Part shown: in pieces, positions 9,672 to 17,889 of the stretch
Numbering within the stretch: the stretch's first letter is position 1
Layout of the letters: each line of letters starts with the position of its first letter
Origin: Candidatus Methylomirabilis sp.
Lineage (GTDB): Bacteria > Muiribacteriota > Ozemobacteria > Ozemobacterales > Ozemobacteraceae
Length of the DNA stretch: 55,730 bases
Direction of reading: 5' to 3'
Assembly: GCA_020722725.1 (NCBI GenBank)
Contig: DYKG01000023.1
Coordinates: 1-55,730 of the forward strand
Notes under the pieces: generated by a model
What the model was told of the DNA's origin: nothing
Databases searched by the model: none
What the model saw: the letters and a program-made list of their open reading frames with translations, nothing else
Program-made: the position numbers and the translations under genes

Positions 9672-11600
9672 TTAAATTTTTATTTGTTGGTAAGAAACGC
9701 CGTCGATAAACAAGCGGCACCAAATTTCAATACAAAGTATGGAAAGAATAACATAGCTGCCGTCTATTCGGCCACAGCAGTCATCTTCGATCAGTTTTGC
9801 CACCGTCGGGTAATTGAACAGACCCCTTGACTCAATGTTTGAGCGGCTGAGCATTCCGGTGATTGCCGGTTGAAGTTCGTTTCGAACCCAGCGGCGCAGT
9901 GGCGAGCCAAAATGGGTTTTAGGCCGATAAATTACTTCATGGGGCAGGTAATTTTCCATTGCCTGTTTGAAAATCAGTTTGCCATGGCTGAAAGTCTGCT
10001 TCATGCCAGTTGGAATCTGGCCGGCAAGCTTTACCAGGTCGACATCCAGAAGAGGAACCCTGGCTTCAACGCCATATCGCATGCAGGTTTTATCGGTATA
10101 ATTGAGATTGTGGTCGGGCAGAAAGAAGCGGCTGTCAAGAAAGAGCATCTGATTGATCGGGCTGGGCTCATCTTTTATTTCCTGTAGAGCATTCAGCAGC
10201 GCCCGTTCAGTGTTTTCGCAGAAAGCCAGGCTGGCATGGCTTTCTGAAAGCAGGCTTTGGCGCAGTTCGTCGCTCGACCATTTGTAATAATTGATCAGGC
10301 GCTGTTCCGGGTCCAGATCAGCATACTGCAGAACTTTAACCAGTCTTCGCAGATTGCTGTTGCGAACATCAAGTCTGGTTACTGCAAGGTTTTTCAGCCA
10401 TTTTCGCAATTGCAGAGGCATTAGATTCCAGGCTCGGTCAGCTTTGATTGCCAGATGACGGCGGTAGCCGGTAAAAATGTCATCGCCGCCAGCACCGGAA
10501 AGCAGAACCTTGATTCCGTCGCGGCGGGCCTGTTCGGCGATGAACATGGCGTTAACCGGGGCCGGGTCAGCCTGGGGTTCGTCGAGAAACCAGATAAGCT
10601 CTGCCAGACGCTCAATAAGTTGCTGTGGGCTGATCTCGATTTTGCAAAGATCAACGTTCAGATGCTTCGCAACTTTTTCAGCGTATGGCAGGTCGGGTGG
10701 GCATCCTTCGTTGTCGGCTTCATCAGAGAATCCGATAGAATAACAGCGAATCTGCTTTTTGGGCTGCAGCTTTCGCATCATTGCCACGATTGCACTGGAA
10801 TCAAGACCCCCCGACAAAAATGCGCCAACCGGAACGTCTGAAATCAACTGACGCTTCACTGCGGTTTCCACCTGTCCGGCTACCATCTGCCTGATCTCAT
10901 CGTGGCTTGCTTTCAGCCGATTGCCATCGTAGGGCAGTCGATAATACTGCCACTGCTCGACAATTTTTCCATCGACGATAAGACAGGCTTCGCCCGGGCC
11001 AAGCTTTTTAACCTGTTTGAACATGGTGCGCGGGCCTGGGCACCAGATAAAGGCGAGATGCTGGTTAACCGCTGCCGGGTCGATTTCACGACTGAGCCGA
11101 CTGTATGGCAGAAAGCCTTTGATTTCTGAACAGAACATTACCCCGGCCTGGGTAAATGCCAGATAAAGCGGTTTTACGCCCAGCTGGTCGCGAGCCAGAA
11201 AAAGGCGTCTGCCTCGCTGGTCGATAATGGCAAAGGCAAAAACACCATTGAGGTGTGAAAGCATTTTTGGGCCTTCATCCTCATAAAGATGCAGAAGAAC
11301 TTCGGTGTCAGAACTGCTTTTGAAAACATGCCTTTTCTCGATCAGTTGTTTTCCAAGCTCGGGAAAATTGTAAATTTCGCCGTTGAAAACGATGTGGATA
11401 CTGTCGTCTTCGTTGCTCATGGGCTGATGGGCATTTTCGGTAAGATCGATGATTGCGAGGCGTGCCTGCGCGATTCCCGCCTGCATGTCCGGCTGGAAAA
11501 AACTGCCGCGGTCATCGGGCCCGCGATGGGCAATTGCGTCGAGCATTTCAGACAGCAGATCGGGGCTGAAGTTTCCCGAAAAGCCCGCTATTCCACACAT
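9672..11600 (-). CDS. asnB: Asparagine synthetase (glutamine-hydrolysing) family amidotransferase
   Basis: 642 residues, the usual length. MCGIAGFSG gives the N-terminal nucleophile Cys2 of the class II glutaminase domain (about 1-190). The synthetase domain follows with the ATP-binding loop SGGLDSSA and SGAGGDD further on. The reaction is glutamine-dependent amidation of a carboxylate. In polysaccharide clusters such enzymes often amidate uronic-acid sugars or related residues instead of making asparagine. The context here, between a radical SAM enzyme and a sugar dehydrogenase downstream of a UDP-ManNAcA-forming enzyme, favours sugar amidation (inference). It starts four bases after the upstream stop. 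Confidence 0.9.
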   Translation of the reverse strand: MCGIAGFSGNFSPDLLSEMLDAIAHRGPDDRGSFFQPDMQAGIAQARLAIIDLTENAHQPMSNEDDSIHIVFNGEIYNFPELGKQLIEKRHVFKSSSDTEVLLHLYEDEGPKMLSHLNGVFAFAIIDQRGRRLFLARDQLGVKPLYLAFTQAGVMFCSEIKGFLPYSRLSREIDPAAVNQHLAFIWCPGPRTMFKQVKKLGPGEACLIVDGKIVEQWQYYRLPYDGNRLKASHDEIRQMVAGQVETAVKRQLISDVPVGAFLSGGLDSSAIVAMMRKLQPKKQIRCYSIGFSDEADNEGCPPDLPYAEKVAKHLNVDLCKIEISPQQLIERLAELIWFLDEPQADPAPVNAMFIAEQARRDGIKVLLSGAGGDDIFTGYRRHLAIKADRAWNLMPLQLRKWLKNLAVTRLDVRNSNLRRLVKVLQYADLDPEQRLINYYKWSSDELRQSLLSESHASLAFCENTERALLNALQEIKDEPSPINQMLFLDSRFFLPDHNLNYTDKTCMRYGVEARVPLLDVDLVKLAGQIPTGMKQTFSHGKLIFKQAMENYLPHEVIYRPKTHFGSPLRRWVRNELQPAITGMLSRSNIESRGLFNYPTVAKLIEDDCCGRIDGSYVILSILCIEIWCRLFIDGVSYQQIKI

Positions 11601-11604
11601 TTGA

Positions 11605-13113
11605 TCAGCCTATTTTCAGCAGCCGGTTCAGGCCGAGAAAGTCGATGGCCCTTGCCAGGTCGCGTTTGAGCAGTGAGGGGTCATACATATAGGCTTTTCG
11701 TCGGGCAAAGCCGCGACGGGCCATGTTGAACAGGTTGGTGTTGTGGCGGTGAAATGCCATGGTCGCTTCCCGTGCAATCTGAGAAAAGCGTTCGTGGTCG
11801 ATGTTAAGCAGTCGTTTCTGCGGATCTTTGAAAAACAGGTCTTTTGGGTTGGTTTTTAAAAAGTGGCTGATTGGCGGGTTGGGGTCGAGCAGGCCCAATT
11901 CGACCCCCTGTCTAAAAAGCTTGGTGCGGGGGAACGGGTTGTACACCCCGAGGCCGGCGTAAAATGGTCTTACTTTTTTCAGAAATTGCAGGGTTTTTCG
12001 TATATCTTCTTCGGTTTCTCTTGGCAGGCCGATCATAAAGTAGCCGGTCCAGAAGAGTCGGTGACGATTGAGCATTTCGGCTGCTTTCACCACCTGTTCA
12101 AGGGTAATATTCTTGTCGGTATCCTTCAGAACTCTGGCAGAACCAGATTCAATGCCGAGAGAAATCTGGGCGCAGCCGGCGTTTCGCATGGTCATAAGCA
12201 GTTCTTCATCGAGCAGGTCAACCCGGGTGGTGCAATTAAATGTTATTTTGAAAGGCAGCTTTTTAAAAGCTTCGCAAAGCTCTAATACATGCTTCTTTTT
12301 AACGGTAAAAGAATCGTCTTTAATCGAAAACTGGGTGGTGCCATAGGTTCGATGCACCTCAAGAATTTCTTCGATTACCGAGGCAGGTGAACGGTATCTT
12401 ACCTTTTGATCCCACATGTGAAAGCAATAGCTACAGCGAAACGGGCATCCGCGAGAGGTTAGAATGACGCCCATGTCTTCTGACGAATAATTTTCAGGGT
12501 TAAGCAGGGCCGAGCGGTCGGGAAGCGGCAATTCATCAAGATTTTCAGCAAACGCCAGATCGGGGTTGTGGACGATTTTTTCACCATCACGCCAGCTCAG
12601 GCTGCCAACCTGGTTCAGGCCGCGCCGCTTTTCGACTGCTTCAAGCAGTTGGGCGAACGATTCGTCACTTTCGCCGCGCAGAACAAAATCAACTTCAGGA
12701 ATCTGCATGCACAAATCGGGCATGGTGCTGGCATGGGCTCCGCCGACTAAAATCGGAACATTTGGCAATACCTGCCTGCAGAATCTGGCTGTCTGAATAA
12801 CTGAGCCAAATTTTGTGGTCAGGGCGGTAATTCCGATTATGTCTGGATTTTGTTCAAGAACCAGCTGTCTAAGAAGCTTCCAGGTGGGGTGCTCGGGGTC
12901 GTTCAGCGCTGAAACATAACTGCTGTAACTTTCATATTCGCGGGTAAAATTGAGAGAGCCCTCTTTCGGCTCGGCGGCATCCATGTCGAGGATTTTGCAT
13001 TGATGCCCGGCTTTTTTGGCGGCACCAGCGACATAAGTCAGACCGAGCGGAAAATACAGGCTGAAAATTCCTGCAAAACTTTTGAATGGTGGGTCGATCA
13101 AAAGAATTTTCAT
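11605..13113 (-). CDS. B12-binding radical SAM protein
   Basis: 502 residues. The N-terminal 150 residues resemble a cobalamin-binding domain (MKILLIDPPF start, GITALTT, LVGGAHAS). The radical SAM core begins with CPFRCSYC, the Cx3Cx2C motif that binds the [4Fe-4S] cluster and S-adenosylmethionine, and continues with GIESGS. The C-terminal part is helical and basic. Members catalyse methylations, ring contractions or other radical chemistry. Location between wecC and asnB suggests modification of the cluster's glycan or its lipid carrier. The substrate is unknown. It starts six bases after the wecC stop. Confidence 0.88.
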   Translation of the reverse strand: MKILLIDPPFKSFAGIFSLYFPLGLTYVAGAAKKAGHQCKILDMDAAEPKEGSLNFTREYESYSSYVSALNDPEHPTWKLLRQLVLEQNPDIIGITALTTKFGSVIQTARFCRQVLPNVPILVGGAHASTMPDLCMQIPEVDFVLRGESDESFAQLLEAVEKRRGLNQVGSLSWRDGEKIVHNPDLAFAENLDELPLPDRSALLNPENYSSEDMGVILTSRGCPFRCSYCFHMWDQKVRYRSPASVIEEILEVHRTYGTTQFSIKDDSFTVKKKHVLELCEAFKKLPFKITFNCTTRVDLLDEELLMTMRNAGCAQISLGIESGSARVLKDTDKNITLEQVVKAAEMLNRHRLFWTGYFMIGLPRETEEDIRKTLQFLKKVRPFYAGLGVYNPFPRTKLFRQGVELGLLDPNPPISHFLKTNPKDLFFKDPQKRLLNIDHERFSQIAREATMAFHRHNTNLFNMARRGFARRKAYMYDPSLLKRDLARAIDFLGLNRLLKIG

Positions 13114-13119
13114 GATGGT

Positions 13120-14322
13120 TTACCAGATTCCACAGGTGTCGATGACGATTTTAGGCTTCAGCAGCTCTCTGTCGAAATTTTTGAACTGGCGATGCGGAAC
13201 CAGAAGCACGATTATGTCGGCCAGGCGCAAAAGCTTCTCGGCTTCCATCAGCTCGAAATCGGCATGGCTTTTGATGAATGGCTCGCAGACATACATCTGG
13301 CCCAGCTTTTCTTCGCTGACCCGGTGAGCGATTTTGAGGGCCGGTGATTCGCGCAGGTCATCAATATCCTGTTTGTAAGAAAGGCCGAAAATGCCGATGA
13401 CCGGCTTTTTAAAGCGTTCTGCCGCTTGTTTAATGCGGGTTACGACGAAATCGGGTTTGCTGTCGTTAACGATGCGTGCGGTCTTGATCAGGCGGGCTTC
13501 CTGTGGGCAGGCGTCGACGATAAACCAGGGGTCAACGGCAATGCAGTGCCCACCGACGCCTGGGCCGGGGCGCAGAATGCTGACTCTGGGGTGCAGATTG
13601 GCGAGTTTGATCAATTCCCAGACATTCAGATTCAGGGTTTCGCAGATAATCGAAAGTTCGTTGGCAAAAGCGATGTTCACGTCTCTGAAGCTGTTTTCGA
13701 CCAGTTTTACCATTTCGGCGGTGGTTGAGTCGGTAATATGAATTTGCCCGGTCACGAAGGTGCCGTAAATTTCTCTGGCTTTTTCGGCTGATTCAGGGGT
13801 GAGACCGCCGATTACCCGGTCGTTTTCCACGACTTCCCGCATTATCTGGCCAGGAAGAACCCTTTCGGGGCAATGGGCGACGAAAATGTCCTTTCCAGGC
13901 CTGAAACCGGCTTTCTCAAGAATTGGCCCGATTATTTTTTTGCAGGTCTGGGGTGGCGAAGTCGATTCAAGTATGACCAGGTTGCCCGGTTGCAGAACCG
14001 GGCAGATTGCCTGGGTTGCCTGCTCGACAAAGCTCATTTCCGGCTTTTTCCCCTCTTTGAATGGGGTGGGAACGGCGATGATAAACACATCTGCCGCTTC
14101 CGGGGTTAAAGAAGCACGCAGCCGACCCGACTGCACTGCTGCTCTTACGAAAAGGTCGAGGTCGGGTTCGGTGATGTGAATCCTGCCATTGTTGATGGTT
14201 TCGACAACTTTCGGGTTTACGTCGATACCCAGAACCTGGAACCCTTTGGCCGCCATAATGGCGCTGGTGGGCAGGCCGATGTATCCGAGCCCGAGCACAC
14301 AGATTTTAGCAGAGGTTATCAT
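13120..14322 (-). CDS. wecC: UDP-N-acetyl-D-mannosamine dehydrogenase
   Basis: A 400-residue UDP-sugar 6-dehydrogenase, oxidising UDP-ManNAc to UDP-ManNAcA with two NAD+. Visible: Rossmann motif VLGLGYIGLPT, central-domain segment with ESTSPP and HCPERVLPG, and the catalytic Cys in GPGVGGHCIAVDPWF, then a C-terminal domain with GLSYKQDIDDLRESP. The ATG at 14322 is preferred to an in-frame TTG at 14364, because it gives the family-typical start and has AGG about eight bases upstream. It is the first gene of the polysaccharide operon. The partner UDP-GlcNAc 2-epimerase (WecB) is not in the window and must be encoded elsewhere. Confidence 0.93.
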   Translation of the reverse strand: MITSAKICVLGLGYIGLPTSAIMAAKGFQVLGIDVNPKVVETINNGRIHITEPDLDLFVRAAVQSGRLRASLTPEAADVFIIAVPTPFKEGKKPEMSFVEQATQAICPVLQPGNLVILESTSPPQTCKKIIGPILEKAGFRPGKDIFVAHCPERVLPGQIMREVVENDRVIGGLTPESAEKAREIYGTFVTGQIHITDSTTAEMVKLVENSFRDVNIAFANELSIICETLNLNVWELIKLANLHPRVSILRPGPGVGGHCIAVDPWFIVDACPQEARLIKTARIVNDSKPDFVVTRIKQAAERFKKPVIGIFGLSYKQDIDDLRESPALKIAHRVSEEKLGQMYVCEPFIKSHADFELMEAEKLLRLADIIVLLVPHRQFKNFDRELLKPKIVIDTCGIW

Positions 14323-14541
14323 GTTTTCTACCTGTATTAAGTTTAATTCTTGCAACTGTACCAAAATTACCTGAGGTTAACAACCGGTAGAGAAGAAAAA
14401 AACATCAGGTTCCCGGATAACAGCCAGGTTGAAAATGATTGCAATGTCCGACTCTGTATGAGGTTCAATCGTTTATTAATGCGGCTTTGCGCCTCGGAGG
14501 CCAGTTGCAATGAAATATTTTTTAAAAAGAATAAAATTTTC

Positions 14542-14570
14542 TTGACTCTAAAATCGAACTCTGTTAAGAT
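14542..14570 (+). promoter_or_regulatory. Promoter of the tRNA cluster
   Basis: TTGACT (14542-14547), a 17-base spacer and TAAGAT (14565-14570) lie 30 bases before the first tRNA. This is a near-consensus housekeeping-type promoter. Its -35 box is identical to the one at 55607 before the presumed rRNA operon. Confidence 0.75.
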
Positions 14571-14599
14571 AACGATGTTGCAAAACGAGGTCTTACCCT

Positions 14600-14672
14600 C
14601 GGGGCGTGGCGCAGTTGGTAGCGCACCTGGTTTGGGACCAGGGGGCCACTGGTTCAAGTCCAGTCGCCCCGA
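14600..14672 (+). tRNA. tRNA-Pro (anticodon TGG)
   Basis: Full cloverleaf: acceptor CGGGGCG pairs with CGCCCCG, anticodon stem CCTGG/CCAGG holds the loop TTTGGGA, and the T-loop is TTCAAGT. The discriminator is A. The 3' CCA is not fully encoded (ACCG follows). First gene of the cluster. Confidence 0.96.
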
Positions 14673-14686
14673 CCGTAGAAGTTCAT

Positions 14687-14759
14687 GCGGGAATAGCTCA
14701 GTTGGTAGAGCGCCACCTTGCCAAGGTGGAAGTCGCGGGTTCGAGTCCCGTTTCCCGCT
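14687..14759 (+). tRNA. tRNA-Gly (anticodon GCC)
   Basis: Acceptor GCGGGAA pairs with TTCCCGC; anticodon stem CCACC/GGTGG with loop TTGCCAA; T-loop TTCGAGT. The CCA end is not encoded. Confidence 0.96.
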
Positions 14760-14774
14760 TTCTTTGTTCTGGTT

Positions 14775-14848
14775 GCGCCAGTAGCTCAGGTGGATAGAGC
14801 AGCAGCCTTCTAAGCTGCGGGCCAGGGGTTCGAGTCCTCTCTGGCGCG
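14775..14848 (+). tRNA. tRNA-Arg (anticodon TCT)
   Basis: Acceptor GCGCCAG pairs with CTGGCGC; anticodon stem GCAGC/GCTGC with loop CTTCTAA, reading AGA/AGG; T-loop TTCGAGT. No encoded CCA. Confidence 0.96.
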
Positions 14849-14881
14849 TTGAAGTGCTTTTGAAGGTAGTTGTCATATCAT

Positions 14882-14954
14882 GGACAAAGTAGCACAATGG
14901 CAGTGCACAAGATTGTGGATCTTGCGGTTGCGGGTTCGACCCCCGTCTTTGTCC
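14882..14954 (+). tRNA. tRNA-His (anticodon GTG)
   Basis: Anticodon stem CAAGA/TCTTG with loop TTGTGGA. The acceptor GACAAAG pairs with CTTTGTC. G at 14882 is the encoded G-1, opposite C73 at 14954, the expected histidine identity element. The CCA end is not encoded. Confidence 0.95.
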
Positions 14955-14961
14955 CTGGACT

Positions 14962-15035
14962 GCGCTTGTAGCTCAATTGGATAGAGCAACGGACTTCGGA
15001 TCCGTAGGTTGAGGGTTCGAATCCTTCCAGGCGCG
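14962..15035 (+). tRNA. tRNA-Arg (anticodon TCG)
   Basis: Acceptor GCGCTTG pairs with CAGGCGC (one G-U); anticodon stem ACGGA/TCCGT with loop CTTCGGA, anticodon TCG for CGA-type codons. The T-loop is TTCGAAT. The CCA end is not encoded. It is a second arginine isoacceptor in the same cluster. Confidence 0.94.
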
Positions 15036-15047
15036 ACTGAAATTTAA

Positions 15048-15119
15048 GGGCCGCTAGCTCAGGGGTAGAGCATTTGACTTTTAATCAAAGGGTCGTTGGT
15101 TCAAATCCAACGCGGCTCA
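15048..15119 (+). tRNA. tRNA-Lys (anticodon TTT)
   Basis: Acceptor GGGCCGC pairs with GCGGCTC (one G-U); anticodon stem TTTGA/TCAAA with loop CTTTTAA. T-loop TTCAAAT. The CCA end is not encoded. Confidence 0.95.
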
Positions 15120-15126
15120 CTCGACC

Positions 15127-15152
15127 GGGCATCGACACTAGTGTCGATGCCC
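15127..15152 (+). repeat. 26-bp perfect palindrome between the two lysine tRNA genes
   Basis: GGGCATCGACACT is followed directly by its exact reverse complement AGTGTCGATGCCC. In the tRNA precursor it would fold into a strong hairpin with a small loop around CTAG. No T-tract follows, so it is not a standard terminator. It could be an RNA-processing hairpin or a protein-binding palindrome. Confidence 0.85.
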
Positions 15153-15162
15153 TTGCCCTTGG

Positions 15163-15235
15163 GGAGCATTAGCTCAGCTGGTAGAGCAACTGACTCTTAA
15201 TCAGTGGGTCACAGGTTCAAATCCTGTATGCTCCA
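15163..15235 (+). tRNA. tRNA-Lys (anticodon CTT)
   Basis: Acceptor GGAGCAT pairs with ATGCTCC; anticodon stem ACTGA/TCAGT with loop CTCTTAA; T-loop TTCAAAT; discriminator A. The CCA end is not encoded. Last gene of the cluster, seven bases before the terminator stem. Confidence 0.96.
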
Positions 15236-15242
15236 TCGAAAT

Positions 15243-15265
15243 AACCGCCATAAGGCGGTTTTTTT
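15243..15265 (+). terminator. Intrinsic terminator of the tRNA cluster
   Basis: AACCGCC and GGCGGTT form a seven-pair stem with loop ATAA, followed directly by a T run. It closes the tRNA transcript. Confidence 0.9.
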
Positions 15266-15397
15266 GTGTACACATATTATTTTGGGCGAAGCAAAAGGCA
15301 TTAGTGCAATGCCAGATTTCGAGCCTTCAGATTTTTAAAATTTTCCTGCCGGTTTGTAGTAGCATGGTTCCAGTTTAGAGTTTGGAAAAGGAAACAA

Positions 15398-15640
15398 ATG
15401 GCAAAAAATAATTCAGGTCTTTTTAAAGCGGCTCTGGCACTTAGCTTTGCTCTCTTTGTGGCAGCTTTTGTGGTAATAAAGAGCGATGCAATTGAAACCC
15501 ACGTAACCACCACTGAGGTTGCCGGCAAATCGACCGAGAAAAAATCTTACCGCTTCAATGCAGGAAAAATTCCAGTCTACCTGAAATCCGTCGTGGCACC
15601 AATAACCGGAAGCAAAGCCATTTCTGAGATCGATAAATAA
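15398..15640 (+). CDS. Small membrane-anchored or exported protein, unknown
   Basis: 80 residues: a short basic N-terminus, one hydrophobic helix (about residues 9-28) and a polar tail rich in Lys, Thr and Ser. GGAAA lies just ahead of the ATG. It could be a single-pass membrane protein or a secreted peptide. No family is recognised. It is supported by the membrane segment and codon pattern, but its small size leaves doubt. Confidence 0.5.
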   Translation: MAKNNSGLFKAALALSFALFVAAFVVIKSDAIETHVTTTEVAGKSTEKKSYRFNAGKIPVYLKSVVAPITGSKAISEIDK

Positions 15641-15665
15641 AAAGTGATCTTATTTATTAATTTAA

Positions 15666-15824
15666 TCAGGGCTGGGCTTGAGGATTGTTTACTTCGCCAT
15701 CTGCTACCCGACGAAGTTCTTCGGCCAGCAGAATGTGTTCGCGTGGCAGACCCGAGTCGGGAAAGGTGGTAATCGCGTTGCCCGCGTCATCGCGGGGAGT
15801 TATGCGAATGATGCCTTTACTCAT
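15666..15824 (-). CDS. Possible small soluble protein, unknown
   Basis: From the ATG at 15824 this gives a 52-residue charged, Pro-containing protein (starts MSKGIIRITPRDD, ends with NNPQAQP). The residue mix looks protein-like, but no clear ribosome site precedes the ATG and no family is recognised. The frame continues to a possible start at 15905, which would overlap the ribosome site of the flavoprotein gene. Low confidence. Confidence 0.3.
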   Translation of the reverse strand: MSKGIIRITPRDDAGNAITTFPDSGLPREHILLAEELRRVADGEVNNPQAQP

Positions 15825-15907
15825 ATCGCGAATTTTGAAAAGGCTCTGGCCAAAGTAAATCTGTGAAGAGTCTTGAGAATTTTTAATCAAATTTTGGAGG
15901 GGCAAAA

Positions 15908-16543
15908 ATGAAAGTTGTTGCTTTTAACGGCAGTCCTAGAAAAGAAGGCAATACCGCAATTCTGTTGAATGAAGTTCTCAGTCAATTGAGCAGTCATGGA
16001 ATCGAAACCGAGCTGATTCAACTCGGCGGGCAGATAATCAGGGGTTGCATTGCCTGCGGGCGCTGTGCCGAAATGAAAAACCAGAAATGCGCCATCACCA
16101 ATGATCCGATTAATTATTATATTCAGCTTTGCGCTGAAGCAGATGCGGTTTTGCTTGGTTCTCCCACTTATTTCGCCGATGTAACCGCTGAAATGAAGGC
16201 GTTTATCGACCGGGTCGGAATGGTGGGAATGGTAAACGGTGCCATGTTTAAACGCAAGGCCGGCGCAGCTGTGGTAGCAGTTCGCCGTGGTGGCTCAGTT
16301 CATGTTTTTGATACGATCAACCATTTCTTTCAGATCAGTCAGATGTACACGGTCGGGTCAAGCTACTGGAATATGGGCTATGGTCGCAACCCAGGCGAGG
16401 TTCAGCAGGATGAAGAAGGCCTGCAGACGATGCAGAATCTGGGCAAGAATATGGCCTGGCTGCTGAAATGTATTGATGTTGCCCGGTCGCAGGTTCCCGA
16501 ACCGGAAACTCTTATGGTTAAAAGAACCAGTTTTATTCGTTAA
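15908..16543 (+). CDS. Iron-sulfur flavoprotein (NADPH-dependent FMN reductase fold)
   Basis: 211 residues with the flavodoxin-like start MKVVAFNGSPRKEGNTA (FMN phosphate loop). The Cys motif GCIACGRCAEMKNQKC (Cx2Cx2Cx7C) is the compact [4Fe-4S] motif of iron-sulfur flavoproteins, and LGSPTYFADVTAEMKAFIDR is the FMN-side loop. It should transfer electrons from ferredoxin or NAD(P)H to small acceptors in anaerobic metabolism. GGAGGGG before the ATG is a strong ribosome site. A decayed Fe-S aldo/keto reductase follows within 35 bases, suggesting a former redox pair. Confidence 0.9.
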   Translation: MKVVAFNGSPRKEGNTAILLNEVLSQLSSHGIETELIQLGGQIIRGCIACGRCAEMKNQKCAITNDPINYYIQLCAEADAVLLGSPTYFADVTAEMKAFIDRVGMVGMVNGAMFKRKAGAAVVAVRRGGSVHVFDTINHFFQISQMYTVGSSYWNMGYGRNPGEVQQDEEGLQTMQNLGKNMAWLLKCIDVARSQVPEPETLMVKRTSFIR

Positions 16544-16576
16544 TTTTAAACAAAAATTTAATTAAAGGACTTGCCT

Positions 16577-17010
16577 ATGCAATACCGAAGATCGGGCAAA
16601 ACCGAAGAACAGGTTTCGATTCTTGGCTTTGGCTGCATGAGATTTCCGATAATCGATAACCAGTCGCATAACATCGATCGGCCTCAAGCCGCAAAAATGA
16701 TGCGCTTTGCTATTGACCAGGGAGTCAATTATATCGATACGGCTTATCCTTACCACGGTTATGGCTCTGACCGTGGCGGAGAAAGCGAACCGATGGTTGC
16801 TGAATCTTTGCGTGATGGCTATCGCGAAAAAGTAAAAATTGCCACCAGGCTGCCCAGGGTTCGGTGCGGTTTCAATACGGAATGCTGGTTCCAGAACAAT
16901 TCAGGGCTGGTAAATGCGTAAAATGCGGAAAATGTCTTTCTCACTGCCCGCAAAATATAAGTATTCCCGATGAGCTTGAAAAAGTTCACCAGCTTTTTTC
17001 CGGCAGTTGA
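16577..17010 (+). pseudogene. Aldo/keto reductase with Fe-S tail, internally deleted and frameshifted
   Basis: From the ATG at 16577 (AGGA seven bases upstream) about 95 residues match the N-terminus of aldo/keto reductases (YRRSGKTEEQVSILGFGCMR, then GVNYIDTAYPYHGY and KVKIATRLP). The frame then runs into unrelated sequence and stops at 16921. In another frame, from about 16860 to the stop at 17010, lies the family's C-terminal ferredoxin-like tail with CVKCGKCLSHCP and IPDELEKVHQLF. The central 200 or more residues of the barrel are missing, so the product cannot be a working reductase. This is best explained by an internal deletion that changed frame. Confidence 0.8.
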
Positions 17011-17012
17011 AG

Positions 17013-17822
17013 CTATCTTTTGAATCTGATGAAATCGCTGGGGTCGCCGCCACCATCGGTGACGACCACCAGTTTTTCTTCTGAGTCGAAGCAAATTCCC
17101 TCGGGTTTGCCGTTGAGATTGCCCTTTATTTTTATCGAAGAAACAACTTCAAGCTCTTCAATGTCTTTACCTATTTTGGCTTGTAATTCGACAATCCGTC
17201 CTGATTTTCCCGAAAGCAGCAACAGATGCCCATTTCGCTGATCGACTGTGACGTCTGAAAGGTTGTCGAGCAGTTCAGAAATCTCATCGGGAATTTTGCA
17301 CATGGTAATTCTATCCAGTTCCGGCAGGGAAAAAATGGCGAGGGCAGTCGGTTTTTCCTGGTGAACCGCCAGCAGGTGCTCTTTACCGTTAAGAATTATT
17401 GTAGTTATGCCTTCGTAGCCTTTGTTTCTGGTGTTGCTTATCGATGCCAGGCTGCCAAGCACTTCAGGGCTACTCAGCTTCAGCCCATCTTTAGACTGTT
17501 TTAGCTGGGTCTTTATAATTCTGCCCCCATCTTCAGAAAGCAGATAAACGGTTTTCTGGTCAACTGAGAGGCAGATTCCTTCAAGTTCATCCAGAAAATT
17601 GAATTCATTGCTGCTTAAAACCATCTTTTCTTCGAGCTTTTGGTTGAGATGGTAAACTCCCTCATCGTCGTCAACCACCAGAAAACTGCCATCGCTAAGC
17701 GATGTAATTGCACTGGCCTCGGGGATGTTTATATTTTGGCTGAAGGTTTGAGCGATAGCGGGAAATACTCCGGCGTTCCATATCAGAAGGGTGATTGCAG
17801 CCAGATTCAGCAGTTTTTTCAT
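17013..17822 (-). CDS. Secreted SdiA-regulated/YjiK-like beta-propeller protein
   Basis: 269 residues with a signal peptide (about 1-24, ending PAIAQ). The rest has beta-propeller blades with repeated GSFLVVDDDEGVY, ICLSVDQKTVYLLSEDGG and GICFDSEEKLVVVTDGGG patterns, as in the SdiA-regulated (YjiK) and phytase-like propeller families. The enzymatic role is unproven. The 3' end abuts the end of the decayed reductase gene, which is convergent. A good -10-like TATACT lies upstream on this strand near 17857-17862. Confidence 0.75.
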   Translation of the reverse strand: MKKLLNLAAITLLIWNAGVFPAIAQTFSQNINIPEASAITSLSDGSFLVVDDDEGVYHLNQKLEEKMVLSSNEFNFLDELEGICLSVDQKTVYLLSEDGGRIIKTQLKQSKDGLKLSSPEVLGSLASISNTRNKGYEGITTIILNGKEHLLAVHQEKPTALAIFSLPELDRITMCKIPDEISELLDNLSDVTVDQRNGHLLLLSGKSGRIVELQAKIGKDIEELEVVSSIKIKGNLNGKPEGICFDSEEKLVVVTDGGGDPSDFIRFKR

Positions 17823-17889
17823 TGGTTGAACCTCTTTTTTTCTTTAATTCAGGCTATAGTATAACTGAAATTTCTGTTTTGTTGAACCC

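Noticed and set aside
14367..14897. 176-codon minus-strand frame over the tRNA cluster
   Set aside because: It runs through four structurally clear tRNA genes; any protein similarity would be to misannotated tRNA translations.
14600..15235. Possible genomic-island insertion at the tRNA cluster
   Set aside because: No integrase and no duplicated tRNA 3' end found on either side.
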